A DNA stretch of 64,000 nucleotides from Lentilactobacillus buchneri (lineage in GTDB: Bacteria > Bacillota > Bacilli > Lactobacillales > Lactobacillaceae), in contig NZ_CP073066.1 in the NCBI RefSeq assembly GCF_018314255.1, positions 1,674,001 through 1,738,000 of the forward strand, given 5' to 3'. Shown here one piece after another: positions 52,791-60,892 of this stretch (its first letter is position 1; each line of letters starts with the position of its first letter). The position numbers and the translations under genes were made by a program. The notes under the pieces are model-generated. The model was not told the origin of the DNA and searched no databases. It saw only the letters and a list, made by a program, of their open reading frames with translations.

Positions 52791-52811
52791 TTGAAGATTG
52801 CAAATCGTTAA
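52791..52811 (+). CDS. Candidate leader peptide of the ABC-F gene (MKIANR)
   Basis: AAAAGGAAGTG at about 52774 is followed by TTG 52791 and six codons to TAA 52809. It lies 200 bases upstream of the ABC-F start and 120 bases before a terminator. ABC-F resistance genes often have such leaders that sense stalled ribosomes. Candidate only. Confidence 0.35.
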   Translation: MKIANR

Positions 52812-52849
52812 GACAGAATTTGATAATGAATCACTGTTCAGAACAGGGG

Positions 52850-52965
52850 TTCTTCTGCGCGATTTTGCAATTTTAGTGGGTTTTAAGTTCGATACTTTTA
52901 GTGTGTCAGAACACCCAATTAGTCTATCAAAATCGCCTGCGTGCCGATGTGCACAGCAGGCTTTT
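52850..52965 (+). promoter_or_regulatory. Candidate transcription attenuator of the ABC-F gene
   Basis: GCCTGC (52935-52940) and GCAGGC (52956-52961) form a terminator hairpin followed by TTTTAT, located before the coding region. GCGATTTTG at about 52858-52866 can pair with CAAAATCGC at 52928-52936, which would invade the 5' arm of the terminator. That is the arrangement of an antiterminator. Confidence 0.5.
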
Positions 52966-53008
52966 ATATTGCACAGAAACCCATCTGAACCTTTAATGAG
53001 GTGAGATT

Positions 53009-54523
53009 ATGGGAACCATTCAGATTAAAAATTTATCGTTTAGGTATGCCGGGATGCTGACCAATCTTTTCGATCAGTTGAACTTAAACATTGATGAAAG
53101 TTGGAAGCTGGGATTGATTGGCCGCAACGGCCGGGGGAAGACTACTTTTCTCAAACTACTGTTGGGAAAGTATACCTACCAGGGAGAACTAAACAGCAGC
53201 GTCGACTTTAACTATTTTCCACAAAGAATTCCGGATCCTACTCAGCTGACAAAGCAGGTCTTATTGAAGATTGCCGGACTTGATGACAGCGAGTTATGGC
53301 GAATTCAAGTTGAAATGGATAAACTGCAGTTGACTGACAGCGTCTTGGAGCGGCCATTTGAGACCCTGAGTCCCGGCGAACGAACCAAGGCGTTACTTGC
53401 TGTCATGTTTACCGATGATCAGACCTTTCAACTCATTGATGAACCGACCAACCATCTGGATATTGAAGGTCGAGAAGTGGTCGCTGACTATTTAAAGCAC
53501 AAACGCGGCTTTATCGTGGTGAGCCACGACCGGCACTTTATCGATCAGGTCATCGATCATGTGCTGTCGATTGATCGCGCAAAAATCCAATTATTTGCTG
53601 GTAATTACGAAACTTGGGCGGCCGAGTATCAAAGGGAAAATCAATCGGAGCTTGCCGAAAAGCAGCACCTTCAAAAGGAAATTGGCCGACTGAAGGCCAC
53701 TGCGAACACAATGGAACGTTGGGCAGGTCATGCAGAAGGCCAGAAACAGAAAAGCCGACAGAGTGACCAGCACGCTAATATCGATAAGGGATTCGTTAGC
53801 CATAAAGCTGCCAAGGTCATGAAACGCTCCAAAAATACGCTGCGGCGCACTGAGAAAGATATTGAGGTCAAACAGTCTTTGCTGAAAAATGTCGATGAAG
53901 TCGCACCCTTGAAGTTGAATAATATTCAACCACCACAAAAATATCTCCTACAAGTGGAAGGCTTGCAGGTCCAACAAGCCGGCACAATTTTGAATCAACC
54001 CCTGAGCTTCGATTTAAAGCGCGGCCAACGCTTGATCCTGTTTGGTCCTAATGGAATGGGCAAAACGACCATCGTTAAAGTGATTATGGGCGACAAAGAG
54101 TTGCTCGCTGGCGGAACAGTCAATAAGCCCGCCAGCCTCAGAATCTCATACCTGAGTCAAAACTTTGAAGATCTCAATGGATCGATTCAGAACTACGCTG
54201 ATCAGTTTGGAATTGAGTTAAACGACTTACTGAATACCTTGAGAAAATTGGGCTTTGAGCGAGCGGCATTTAATGAAGACTTGAAGGATTTGAGTATGGG
54301 GCAAAAACGTAAGGTCTCGTTGGCCAGGTCGCTGTGTGAGCCAGCCAATCTTTATATTTGGGATGAACCTCTGAACTATCTCGATGTGATCACTCGAAAG
54401 CAAATCCAAGACCTGATCTTGCGCAAGCAGCCGTCAATGCTTATCATAGATCACGATGAGGCCTTTATTGAAGCAGTTAAAACGGCGCCTTTGTTAAAAA
54501 TTGCGCCGATTGATTCACAATAA
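53009..54523 (+). CDS. ABC-F ribosomal protection protein (Lsa/Vga-like)
   Basis: A 504-residue soluble protein with two ATPase domains and no TM segment. Domain 1: GRNGRGKTT, LSPGERTK, FQLIDEPTNHLD. Domain 2: GPNGMGKTT, LSMGQKRK, LYIWDEPLNYLD. The basic interdomain linker (about residues 195-300, SRQSDQHANIDKGFVSHKAAKVMKRSKN) resembles the antibiotic-resistance domain of Lsa/Vga proteins that displace lincosamides, streptogramins A and pleuromutilins. Spectrum cannot be told from sequence. GAGGTGAG precedes ATG 53009. Likely controlled by the upstream attenuator. Confidence 0.88.
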   Translation: MGTIQIKNLSFRYAGMLTNLFDQLNLNIDESWKLGLIGRNGRGKTTFLKLLLGKYTYQGELNSSVDFNYFPQRIPDPTQLTKQVLLKIAGLDDSELWRIQVEMDKLQLTDSVLERPFETLSPGERTKALLAVMFTDDQTFQLIDEPTNHLDIEGREVVADYLKHKRGFIVVSHDRHFIDQVIDHVLSIDRAKIQLFAGNYETWAAEYQRENQSELAEKQHLQKEIGRLKATANTMERWAGHAEGQKQKSRQSDQHANIDKGFVSHKAAKVMKRSKNTLRRTEKDIEVKQSLLKNVDEVAPLKLNNIQPPQKYLLQVEGLQVQQAGTILNQPLSFDLKRGQRLILFGPNGMGKTTIVKVIMGDKELLAGGTVNKPASLRISYLSQNFEDLNGSIQNYADQFGIELNDLLNTLRKLGFERAAFNEDLKDLSMGQKRKVSLARSLCEPANLYIWDEPLNYLDVITRKQIQDLILRKQPSMLIIDHDEAFIEAVKTAPLLKIAPIDSQ

Positions 54524-54591
54524 GGTGTACTTATTGATGACTTTGTTATAAGATGTGCTAGATATTGTTGTGAATTTTTAGAGGGGTTAAG

Positions 54592-55329
54592 ATGCCAAAA
54601 CATTCATTGAAGAAACATTCGGTCAATCGATCGTTATTATTGAGCCTCGGGGCAATTATCGTTGTGGGTTTGCTGATGGTTACCGTCGGCAAAGTGTCCC
54701 AGGGCAACAACAGCCATTCGACGGCTACCCGCAGCGCTAAGCAGATCAAGAAAGCCAAGATTGCCAAGTTGAATGCTAAGATTCATTTGACGAAACGCGA
54801 GAAGAAGATTGCCAGTCATTACAAGCTGACCAAGCTGGAGACACGAACAGCCTCCAAGACCTATATCACCGCGATTGGTGATTCGGTGATGATTGACGTT
54901 AAACCGGATGTCAAACGGGTCTTTCACCACAGTGCTGTGAGTGGGTCTGTCGGCCGCCAGTTTTATTCGCTGCCGGGGATTGTCCGCCACTTGAAGGCGA
55001 CTGGTCATTTGTCCAAATACATCGTCATTAACTTGGGGATTAACGGACCGCCAACTCAGCACGATATTAATTCAGTATTGAAGACCCTGGGTAAGAAACG
55101 GCAGGTTTTCTGGATTAATACCAGGGTGCCACGTCATTGGCAGAACACGACTAATCGGATGATCGCCAAGACAGCCAAGAAGCATTCAAACGTGCATTTG
55201 GTGAACTGGTATCAAGCCAGCCGTGGCCATAAAGGTTGGTATGCCAGTGATCGGGTTCATTTGGATTTGACCGGTGAAAAATACTATACTCGGACGCTGG
55301 CCAAACGTGTTTCGGAAATTTTAAATTAG
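54592..55329 (+). CDS. Membrane-anchored SGNH-hydrolase (OatA C-terminal-like)
   Basis: A 245-residue protein: an N-terminal TM helix (LLLSLGAIIVVGLLMVTVG), a basic linker, then an extracellular SGNH domain with the nucleophile Ser in AIGDSVMIDV, Gly in VSGSVGRQF, Asn in NLGINGPP and the Asp-x2-His pair in ASDRVHLDL. It resembles the stand-alone C-terminal acetyltransferase domain of OatA, without the 10-TM acyl donor domain. It may O-acetylate or deacetylate a wall polymer. GAGGGG precedes ATG. Confidence 0.82.
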   Translation: MPKHSLKKHSVNRSLLLSLGAIIVVGLLMVTVGKVSQGNNSHSTATRSAKQIKKAKIAKLNAKIHLTKREKKIASHYKLTKLETRTASKTYITAIGDSVMIDVKPDVKRVFHHSAVSGSVGRQFYSLPGIVRHLKATGHLSKYIVINLGINGPPTQHDINSVLKTLGKKRQVFWINTRVPRHWQNTTNRMIAKTAKKHSNVHLVNWYQASRGHKGWYASDRVHLDLTGEKYYTRTLAKRVSEILN

Positions 55330-55365
55330 TCAGAAAAAACACTTTGAATCAAGTTAATAGCTCAA

Positions 55366-55407
55366 AAAAATCAGCAGTCGCATTTTTGCGATTGCTGATT
55401 TTTTAGT
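55366..55407 (+). terminator. Terminator of SGNH gene
   Basis: AAAAATCAGCAGTCGCA and TGCGATTGCTGATTTTTT pair around TTTT. Confidence 0.88.
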
Positions 55408-55441
55408 ATGCTGTGTATTTGCATGCCAATAGGACACGTAT

Positions 55442-55990
55442 TTATTTGATGAGTTGCTTGAGTTCCTCAAAAACGATCGGCAGCTGCTTGTCCTTACCGG
55501 TATCTGTGAAATGGTGACCGGATGGCATCAAAACAAACTTGGCGTGTAGGTGCCGTGCTAGCGTTAATGTGTACGGGTACGGTACACTATCGTCATTAAT
55601 AGCTGAAATAACCGCTACCTTACGGATCTTTGGCAGAATTCCGGAATAATCCACCGGATGTTCCGTGAAGGAATCAAGTTCCGGCAGTGTCCAAATGGGT
55701 TCGTCAAAGCCTGATACTAATAAGACATTGACGTTGTGGATGTCGTGCTGGTCAAGGTAGTGGAGGACTTGAATGCAGCCGAGGCTGTGACCAACAAGGG
55801 TCATGCCGTCCGCTGGGTCAATATTTGCGTCACAATACTGATCCCAAGCCTGTTCCACCGGATGGTCGGAATCCGGAAAGTTCAGTTTTTTAAATGGTCG
55901 GTGGAGTTCTGTTTCCACTCGATTTTCCAACCAAGGAAACCAATGATCGTTGGCATTGGACGTATAGCCGTGGAACATGTAGATGGTCAT
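55442..55990 (-). CDS. RBBP9/YdeN-like serine hydrolase
   Basis: A 182-residue alpha/beta hydrolase: FHGYTSNANDHWFPWLE, nucleophile Ser in LVGHSLGCIQVL, Asp in INDDSVPY and His in PSGHHF, typical of the RBBP9 family. It follows the tenA gene by 34 bases on the same strand and is probably cotranscribed, though a link to thiamine salvage is not established. Substrate unknown. Confidence 0.83.
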   Translation of the reverse strand: MTIYMFHGYTSNANDHWFPWLENRVETELHRPFKKLNFPDSDHPVEQAWDQYCDANIDPADGMTLVGHSLGCIQVLHYLDQHDIHNVNVLLVSGFDEPIWTLPELDSFTEHPVDYSGILPKIRKVAVISAINDDSVPYPYTLTLARHLHAKFVLMPSGHHFTDTGKDKQLPIVFEELKQLIK

Positions 55991-56024
55991 TTATGCTACC
56001 TTCTTTCCCAGTATTAAAGCGCGG

Positions 56025-56684
56025 TTACCATTGCTCATGCTTGTAAGCCATTTCCCAAAAGTGCAGTTCGAAATAGCTGCTTCGCAAAAACGCCGTCTGC
56101 ATCTGTTCCTGTTCTTCAGCATCGGCAGCCTCACCAAGTTGGTCGACAATGGTTTTCATTTTGTCAGTTGCCGTGGTAAATGCGGGGCTGTCATAAGTCT
56201 CAATAAATTGCTGATAAATTTTAATTGGCGAACCTGCTTTTATCAATCGCTGACCGATCTCATTATATAACCAGTAGCAGGGCAGCAATGCCGCGGCGGC
56301 GCGAGAAGGGGTGCCTTCATTGAGTTCATGGTACATATGGGTCACATAACTGTAGGCATTGGGGGCAATCTCAGTTTGATCAATCTCTTTTTGGGTGATG
56401 TTCAACTCTTGGAAAAATTCAGTCCGGACTTCCTTTTCGCTGTCATTAAAGCCTTTGGCTCCAGCATAGAGAAATTCTTTGATATCCGGATCGTCCATTT
56501 GATCGGCAATTGTGCCATGGAGGACGGCAAAATTCTGCAAATAATAACGGTCTTGTTTGAGGTAATAACGAAATGTTTGTTGGGGAAGTGATCCGCCTGA
56601 AAGCTGCTTGATGAAGGGATGGTTAAAACTGGCTTCCCAAAGTGGTTCTGATTGTTCACGCATTGTGTCGGTGATTTTTGCCAT
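56025..56684 (-). CDS. tenA: TenA-family aminopyrimidine aminohydrolase
   Basis: A 219-residue all-helical protein hydrolysing aminopyrimidine breakdown products of thiamine (thiaminase II). It has the catalytic Cys in LLPCYWLYNEIG, YLKQDRYYLQNF near the N-terminus and the conserved acid in FELHFWEMAY at the end. AAGGAGTT precedes ATG. No thiamine riboswitch or transporter was seen beside it. Confidence 0.9.
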   Translation of the reverse strand: MAKITDTMREQSEPLWEASFNHPFIKQLSGGSLPQQTFRYYLKQDRYYLQNFAVLHGTIADQMDDPDIKEFLYAGAKGFNDSEKEVRTEFFQELNITQKEIDQTEIAPNAYSYVTHMYHELNEGTPSRAAAALLPCYWLYNEIGQRLIKAGSPIKIYQQFIETYDSPAFTTATDKMKTIVDQLGEAADAEEQEQMQTAFLRSSYFELHFWEMAYKHEQW

Positions 56685-56851
56685 TACGCTTAACTCCTTA
56701 GGTTAGTTAGGGACATGTTTGAGATAATTTTACCATGATTATTAAGCGATAACGACTTGAATTAATATGTGAATTAGCGAGCAAATTGATTGCTATTGGG
56801 AATTTGCTCAGGTACACTTATGACGATTCAAAACTGAAGGGAGAGGTTGTA

Positions 56852-57598
56852 ATGGATCGTTTAAAAGATAAAGTCGCAATTATTACCGGTGGCGTGGCCG
56901 GAATTGGATTGGGAATCGCAGAGTGTTATGTTCGCGAAGGTGCCAAAGTGGTACTGACTGCCAACCATAACGTTGAAGGCGGCAAGCAGGCTGTCGACAG
57001 ATTTGGAGATGATCAATCTCTATTCGTCCAGCAGGACGTTGCGGATGAAAAATCCTGGCAGGACACCGTTCAAAAAGCAATCGCTAAATTTGGCAAGGTC
57101 GACATTGTCGTGAATAATGCCGGTGTTGGCGGAAAAAACGGCCCACTCGATGAATTGACTATGGAAGAGTGGCAGCAAGTTATTGACGTGAATTTGACCG
57201 GGACCTTTCTTGGAGAGAAATATGGGATCAAGGCGATGAAGAAATACTCTGGTGGAAAAGGTTCAATCATCAATATTTCCTCAGTCGCCGGGTTAGTTGG
57301 ATTGCCGCTAAGCCCAGCCTATTCCGCAAGTAAAGGTGGCAGCCGTTTGCTGACTCATGCGACGGCGTTATCCCTGGCCCAACAAAAGCTCAACATTCGG
57401 GTTAATAATGTCCATCCTGGTTGGATTGATACTGATATCGTTCCTAAAGGCTTTGAAGAAGCTCTCACGAAGACGATCCCGGTCGGTCACATGGGCGAAC
57501 CAATCGATATTGGTGAGGTGTGTGTTTACCTCGGCAGTGATGAATCAAAATTCGCCAACGGCGCTGATTTTGTGATTGATGGTGCGCAACGGGCATAA
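56852..57598 (+). CDS. Short-chain dehydrogenase (R-alcohol dehydrogenase-like)
   Basis: A 248-residue classical SDR: cofactor loop [17 protein letters not shown], catalytic SSVAG and [20 protein letters not shown], and a C-terminus [12 protein letters not shown]. Overall pattern is close to the R-specific alcohol dehydrogenase of L. brevis (VHPG, MGH.GEP.DI, CVYL.S.ESKFA.G). ATG 56852 follows GAAGGGAGAGG. Probably reduces ketones with NAD(P)H. Confidence 0.87.
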   Translation: MDRLKDKVAIITGGVAGIGLGIAECYVREGAKVVLTANHNVEGGKQAVDRFGDDQSLFVQQDVADEKSWQDTVQKAIAKFGKVDIVVNNAGVGGKNGPLDELTMEEWQQVIDVNLTGTFLGEKYGIKAMKKYSGGKGSIINISSVAGLVGLPLSPAYSASKGGSRLLTHATALSLAQQKLNIRVNNVHPGWIDTDIVPKGFEEALTKTIPVGHMGEPIDIGEVCVYLGSDESKFANGADFVIDGAQRA

Positions 57599-57608
57599 AA
57601 CGATTAAC

Positions 57609-57638
57609 AAAAAAGTCCTGCCTTGACAGGGCTTTTTG
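57609..57638. terminator. Terminator between SDR and nuclease genes
   Basis: AAAAAAGTCCTG and CAGGGCTTTTT pair around a 6-base loop, suited to both convergent genes. Confidence 0.75.
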
Positions 57639-57644
57639 TATTTC

Positions 57645-58475
57645 CTAAGGTTCTGGAACTTTCATGGTCTGATCAACGTGTGAGCGACCAGTGGCATAAT
57701 CAAACTGGATGCCGGGCTGAACATTGAACAAATAGACGTTGAAGTTCAGTGTCCGATCTGTTGAAATCGCTTCAAGATGGATGCCGCGGGCCATTAATTC
57801 ATTTCCCCGAAAAATAGGCTTGGAAAAGAAGATCACTTTGTTTCCACGTCGCAGGGATTCTCTGATTTTACCTTCAAAAATCGTCTGAACCCGCTGATTG
57901 GCGAAGCTGGTCTGGGTGAATAGGTTCTTGGGATTGTTTTGGTCGCCTGACGTGTCGGTTGGATTATACTGGCCGGATGCACTGATACCACCGGAGATCG
58001 AATAGGCAATTAAATGGCCGCGATTGATAATCGGCTGGCCATCGAGGAATTCTTGGTGCCAAGCGGTTGGCTCCACATACTGACGGACCCGGTTATTGTC
58101 AGAAACCACATTTCTAGGTTCCAAGTAAGCCAAATTGCCGGTGCTGGTCCTATTAAAGTTGTCCAGATCGGAATAAATCACCTTATTGGTTTTCCAAGAA
58201 CTTGGATCCAACTGTGCTTTGTTGTGGTTCACAAAGATGTAGCTGGGATCACTGGAATGATAATCCAGCTTCGCCAGTTGATCTGATTTGACACTTTTGT
58301 TCGAATGGAACAAAGAACTGGTCAGATTGTTGACCATTGAAGCGAGGTTACTAGGCTGTTGGCCGACCCCCAGCCACATGCCGACAAGGATGATTGCCAA
58401 GGCAAAGATTGTCTTTAGGCCGGTGTTGCGTCTTTTTCCTCTGGACTTTCTGGGATATTTTTTATGTTGACTCAT
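57645..58475 (-). CDS. Secreted DNA/RNA non-specific endonuclease
   Basis: A 276-residue protein with an N-terminal basic stretch and hydrophobic anchor (LKTIFALAIILVGMWLGVG), then a beta-beta-alpha-metal nuclease domain: VVSDNNRVRQYVEP, INRGHLIAYSISGG (general-base His in the NRGHL form of the DRGH motif), QNNPKNLFTQTSFANQ with the metal-binding Asn residues. Similar to EndA-type DNA-entry nucleases. ATG 58475 is 7 bases after GAGG. It may degrade extracellular DNA. Confidence 0.87.
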   Translation of the reverse strand: MSQHKKYPRKSRGKRRNTGLKTIFALAIILVGMWLGVGQQPSNLASMVNNLTSSLFHSNKSVKSDQLAKLDYHSSDPSYIFVNHNKAQLDPSSWKTNKVIYSDLDNFNRTSTGNLAYLEPRNVVSDNNRVRQYVEPTAWHQEFLDGQPIINRGHLIAYSISGGISASGQYNPTDTSGDQNNPKNLFTQTSFANQRVQTIFEGKIRESLRRGNKVIFFSKPIFRGNELMARGIHLEAISTDRTLNFNVYLFNVQPGIQFDYATGRSHVDQTMKVPEP

Positions 58476-58684
58476 GATCATGCCTCAATTCTATATGTAA
58501 GCTCTGCCTTCAAACATACCAGAAGGGCATGGATGAAGGCAAGAGTATAAGGAGAGTATGCACACCTGTGTGCAATTTGCCGGGGAAAGCAAAGATGGCT
58601 TTGCGGCCATCACTTTATATATACGGTGAAATGGTTGGGGAATATTTTTATTTTTTGAAATTTTTTGGAAAAGGTTTTTATTTT

Positions 58685-58824
58685 ACACTTTTATCTAGCG
58701 AAAACGTGCTCAAAGACCCAGGACCCGGCCACACAAGCAATAAAAGCCAACGATGAACAAAAGGCGTTCATCATTGGCTTTTATTGCTTGTGCTCTGGGT
58801 CCTAACCGGGTCTTTTCGCACTCT
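58685..58824 (-). repeat. Nested-hairpin element, type B, copy B5
   Basis: TTTATCTAGCGAAAACGTGC tail, outer AAAGACCC / GGGTCTTT, AGGACCCGG block, inner stem GCAATAAAAGCCAA with its complement, core GATGAAC/GTTCATC, then CGCACTCTGAT. Downstream of the aldo/keto reductase gene on the minus strand, after the short copy B6. Confidence 0.85.
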
Positions 58825-58837
58825 GATTATTAAATAA

Positions 58838-58872
58838 ATGCTCAAAAGCTACCCGGTTTGGTCCGCACTCTG
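58838..58872 (-). repeat. Nested-hairpin element, short copy B6
   Basis: ATGCTCAAAAGCTACCCGG...GGTCCGCACTCTGATC: reduced unit with both ends but a minimal stem. It lies 4 bases from the stop codon of the minus-strand aldo/keto reductase and is joined to B5 by an AT-rich linker ending ATTATTAAATAA. Confidence 0.6.
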
Positions 58873-58876
58873 ATCT

Positions 58877-59830
58877 TTATGGCAAATCATTTCCCGCCGC
58901 GAAGAACAGGTCGTACCACTCCTGCTTTGTGAGTTCGACATCTGCTCCGGCTGCGCTGTCCTTAATGTGTTCCGGATTCATTGTTCCCAGCAGTACTTGG
59001 ACCTTTGCCGGATGTCTTAAGATCCACGCTGTGGCAATCGCGTTCTTTGAGACACCGTACTTTTTGCCCAGTTCTTCCAACTTATCATTTAACTTTTTGA
59101 ACTTTGGATCGTTGATGTACATGCCGGCAAACAAGCCATAATTGAATGGTGACCAAGCTTGGATCGTCATGTTCTTTCGACGTGAGTATTCCATAATGCC
59201 GCCGTCTCTCACGATGCTGGCATCGTCGATCATGTTGACGTGCATGCCTTCTTTGACCATTCCGGAATGAACCACGTTGAATTGCAATTGGTTAATCAAT
59301 AAGCGTTGGCTGATCCAGGATTGGACCATTTCAACTTGTTGAGGATTAAAATTCGATACACCGAAGTGACGAACTTTTCCTTCCCGCTGCAGGGTGTCAA
59401 ATGCATCGGCGATGTCGTCTGCTTCCATTAACGGATCTGGACGGTGCAGCAAGAATGAATCCAAATAGTCGATGCCCATTCGTTGTAAAATCCCGTCGAC
59501 CGAGTCAATCAGGTGTTGCTTGGAGAAGTCGTACCGTTGGCCAAATACCAGGCCATCATGACTCCTGGCAGGATCTAAAATAATCCCGCCTTTGGATTGA
59601 ATAAATAATTTATCCCGAGAAATTCCAGAAGCTTTCAAGGCTTCTTTGAATTTGGTTTCCGATTGTCCGTCACCGTAGATGTCAGCCGAGTCAATAAAAT
59701 TAATGCCAGCATCAACAGCGGCTTCCAATGTCTTGGCAGCGTCAGCGGTTTCCATACCAGCCATGCGCATAATTCCCAAGGCAACTGCGGAAGCTTCAAA
59801 ATTTGTATTACCAATCTTTACAGTTTTCAT
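58877..59830 (-). CDS. Aldo/keto reductase, YdhF-like
   Basis: A 317-residue oxidoreductase of the COG4989 (YdhF) group: ALGIMRMAGM, FIDSADIYGDGQSE with the catalytic Asp and Tyr, IQSKGGI (Lys), FLLHRPDPLME (His), HFGVSNFNPQQ and LLGTMNPEHI. AGGACG-type binding site (GGAGGACG) before ATG. Divergent from the dedA-like gene. Confidence 0.9.
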   Translation of the reverse strand: MKTVKIGNTNFEASAVALGIMRMAGMETADAAKTLEAAVDAGINFIDSADIYGDGQSETKFKEALKASGISRDKLFIQSKGGIILDPARSHDGLVFGQRYDFSKQHLIDSVDGILQRMGIDYLDSFLLHRPDPLMEADDIADAFDTLQREGKVRHFGVSNFNPQQVEMVQSWISQRLLINQLQFNVVHSGMVKEGMHVNMIDDASIVRDGGIMEYSRRKNMTIQAWSPFNYGLFAGMYINDPKFKKLNDKLEELGKKYGVSKNAIATAWILRHPAKVQVLLGTMNPEHIKDSAAGADVELTKQEWYDLFFAAGNDLP

Positions 59831-59948
59831 GATCGTCCTCCTTCATTGATTACCTTAATTATACGGCATTCTGAGGGCGGTTCCAAAGGTCTTGTAAAAA
59901 AGAATATGTTATAATTCGAATACTTACAAAACGAAATGAGGAACCAAT

Positions 59949-60560
59949 TTGAGTGAAAATACAATTACTGAATTAATTAATCAGTATGGCTACCTCGGCA
60001 TTGCTTTTCTAATTGCAATCGAAAATATCTTTCCACCAATTCCTTCTGAACTGGTGCTGGTCTTCACTGGGTATTTAACCGTTACCAGCAAGATGACCAT
60101 TTGGGGGTCGATTCTGGCTGCCACGGCTGGCGCACTGATTGGGGCAATCGCTTTATATGGTGTTGGCCGTTTATTGAGCGTCCAACAAATTGAAAAACTG
60201 GTGTCTGGGCGATTTGGCAAAATCATGCGGTTGAAACCGGCAGATATTGAAAAAGCGGCCAGGTACTTTAACAACCATGGGGGTAAGGCGATCCTGCTTG
60301 GTCGCTGCATCCCGGTTGTCCGCAGTTTGATTTCCGTTCCGGCGGGGATGACCGGCTATCCCTTTAATCGATTTTGCTTCCTGACGATTACCGGAACGCT
60401 GATTTGGAACACCATTTTGATTCTGATCGGCCATTTTGCCGGTCGGGCTTGGGATCAGATTCTGGGGATGATCGATCAGTGGCTGATGGTGATTTTGGTA
60501 GTGATTGTTGTGATCGTGGGATGTTATTTGTATTATCGATTTTCTCGGAAGGCGGATTAG
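59949..60560 (+). CDS. DedA-family membrane protein
   Basis: A 203-residue protein with the VTT/SNARE-associated domain: AIENIFPPIPSELVLVFTGYL, GALIGAIALYGVGRLL, LLGRCIPVVRSLISVPAGMTGYPFNRF and a C-terminal TM helix. DedA proteins are thought to flip undecaprenyl phosphate or phosphatidylethanolamine and to support membrane homeostasis. Start TTG 59949 follows AATGAGGA. Confidence 0.88.
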   Translation: MSENTITELINQYGYLGIAFLIAIENIFPPIPSELVLVFTGYLTVTSKMTIWGSILAATAGALIGAIALYGVGRLLSVQQIEKLVSGRFGKIMRLKPADIEKAARYFNNHGGKAILLGRCIPVVRSLISVPAGMTGYPFNRFCFLTITGTLIWNTILILIGHFAGRAWDQILGMIDQWLMVILVVIVVIVGCYLYYRFSRKAD

Positions 60561-60625
60561 GATCGGGCAGCTGTTTGTTGAGTATTGATGTTTTTGCCTA
60601 ATAGGATTACTCTTCCTTGGTTGTC

Positions 60626-60759
60626 ATTTTACCTAGCGGAAACGTGCAAATGAAGGCTGATCCCGGCCATATAAAGGACTTACTCATTTATTCCTGATCT
60701 TGGAATAAATGAGTAAGTCCTTTATATTCTGGGATCAAAGCGCCTTCATTTGCACTCTC
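60626..60759 (-). repeat. Nested-hairpin element, type A, copy A4 (most complete)
   Basis: Outer stem GTGCAAATGAAGGC / GCCTTCATTTGCAC is perfect over 14 bp. TGATCCC / GGGATCA forms the middle stem. ATATAAAGGACTTACTCATT..ATTCC and its complement form a perfect 26-bp inner stem with loop TGATCTT. The tail is TTTTACCTAGCGGAAACGTGC. It lies between dedA and the ATPase pseudogene. Confidence 0.88.
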
Positions 60760-60892
60760 TTTTACTTTTCCTTAAAATTCCCCAAACTTTCCAATAAACT
60801 CCTCACAAACTTCACAAATTACTCGGCAAAATTTGTTATGATATTTATAAGTAATGCACCACGACAGCTGAACCCCCACAAGGAGGCCCACT

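Noticed and set aside
52698..52876. A 59-codon frame in the ABC-F leader (MNVQNDRCWTS...)
   Set aside because: The AGGGG site touches the ATG, the frame overlaps the leader structures, and its sequence resembles no protein; the short MKIANR frame has a better site.
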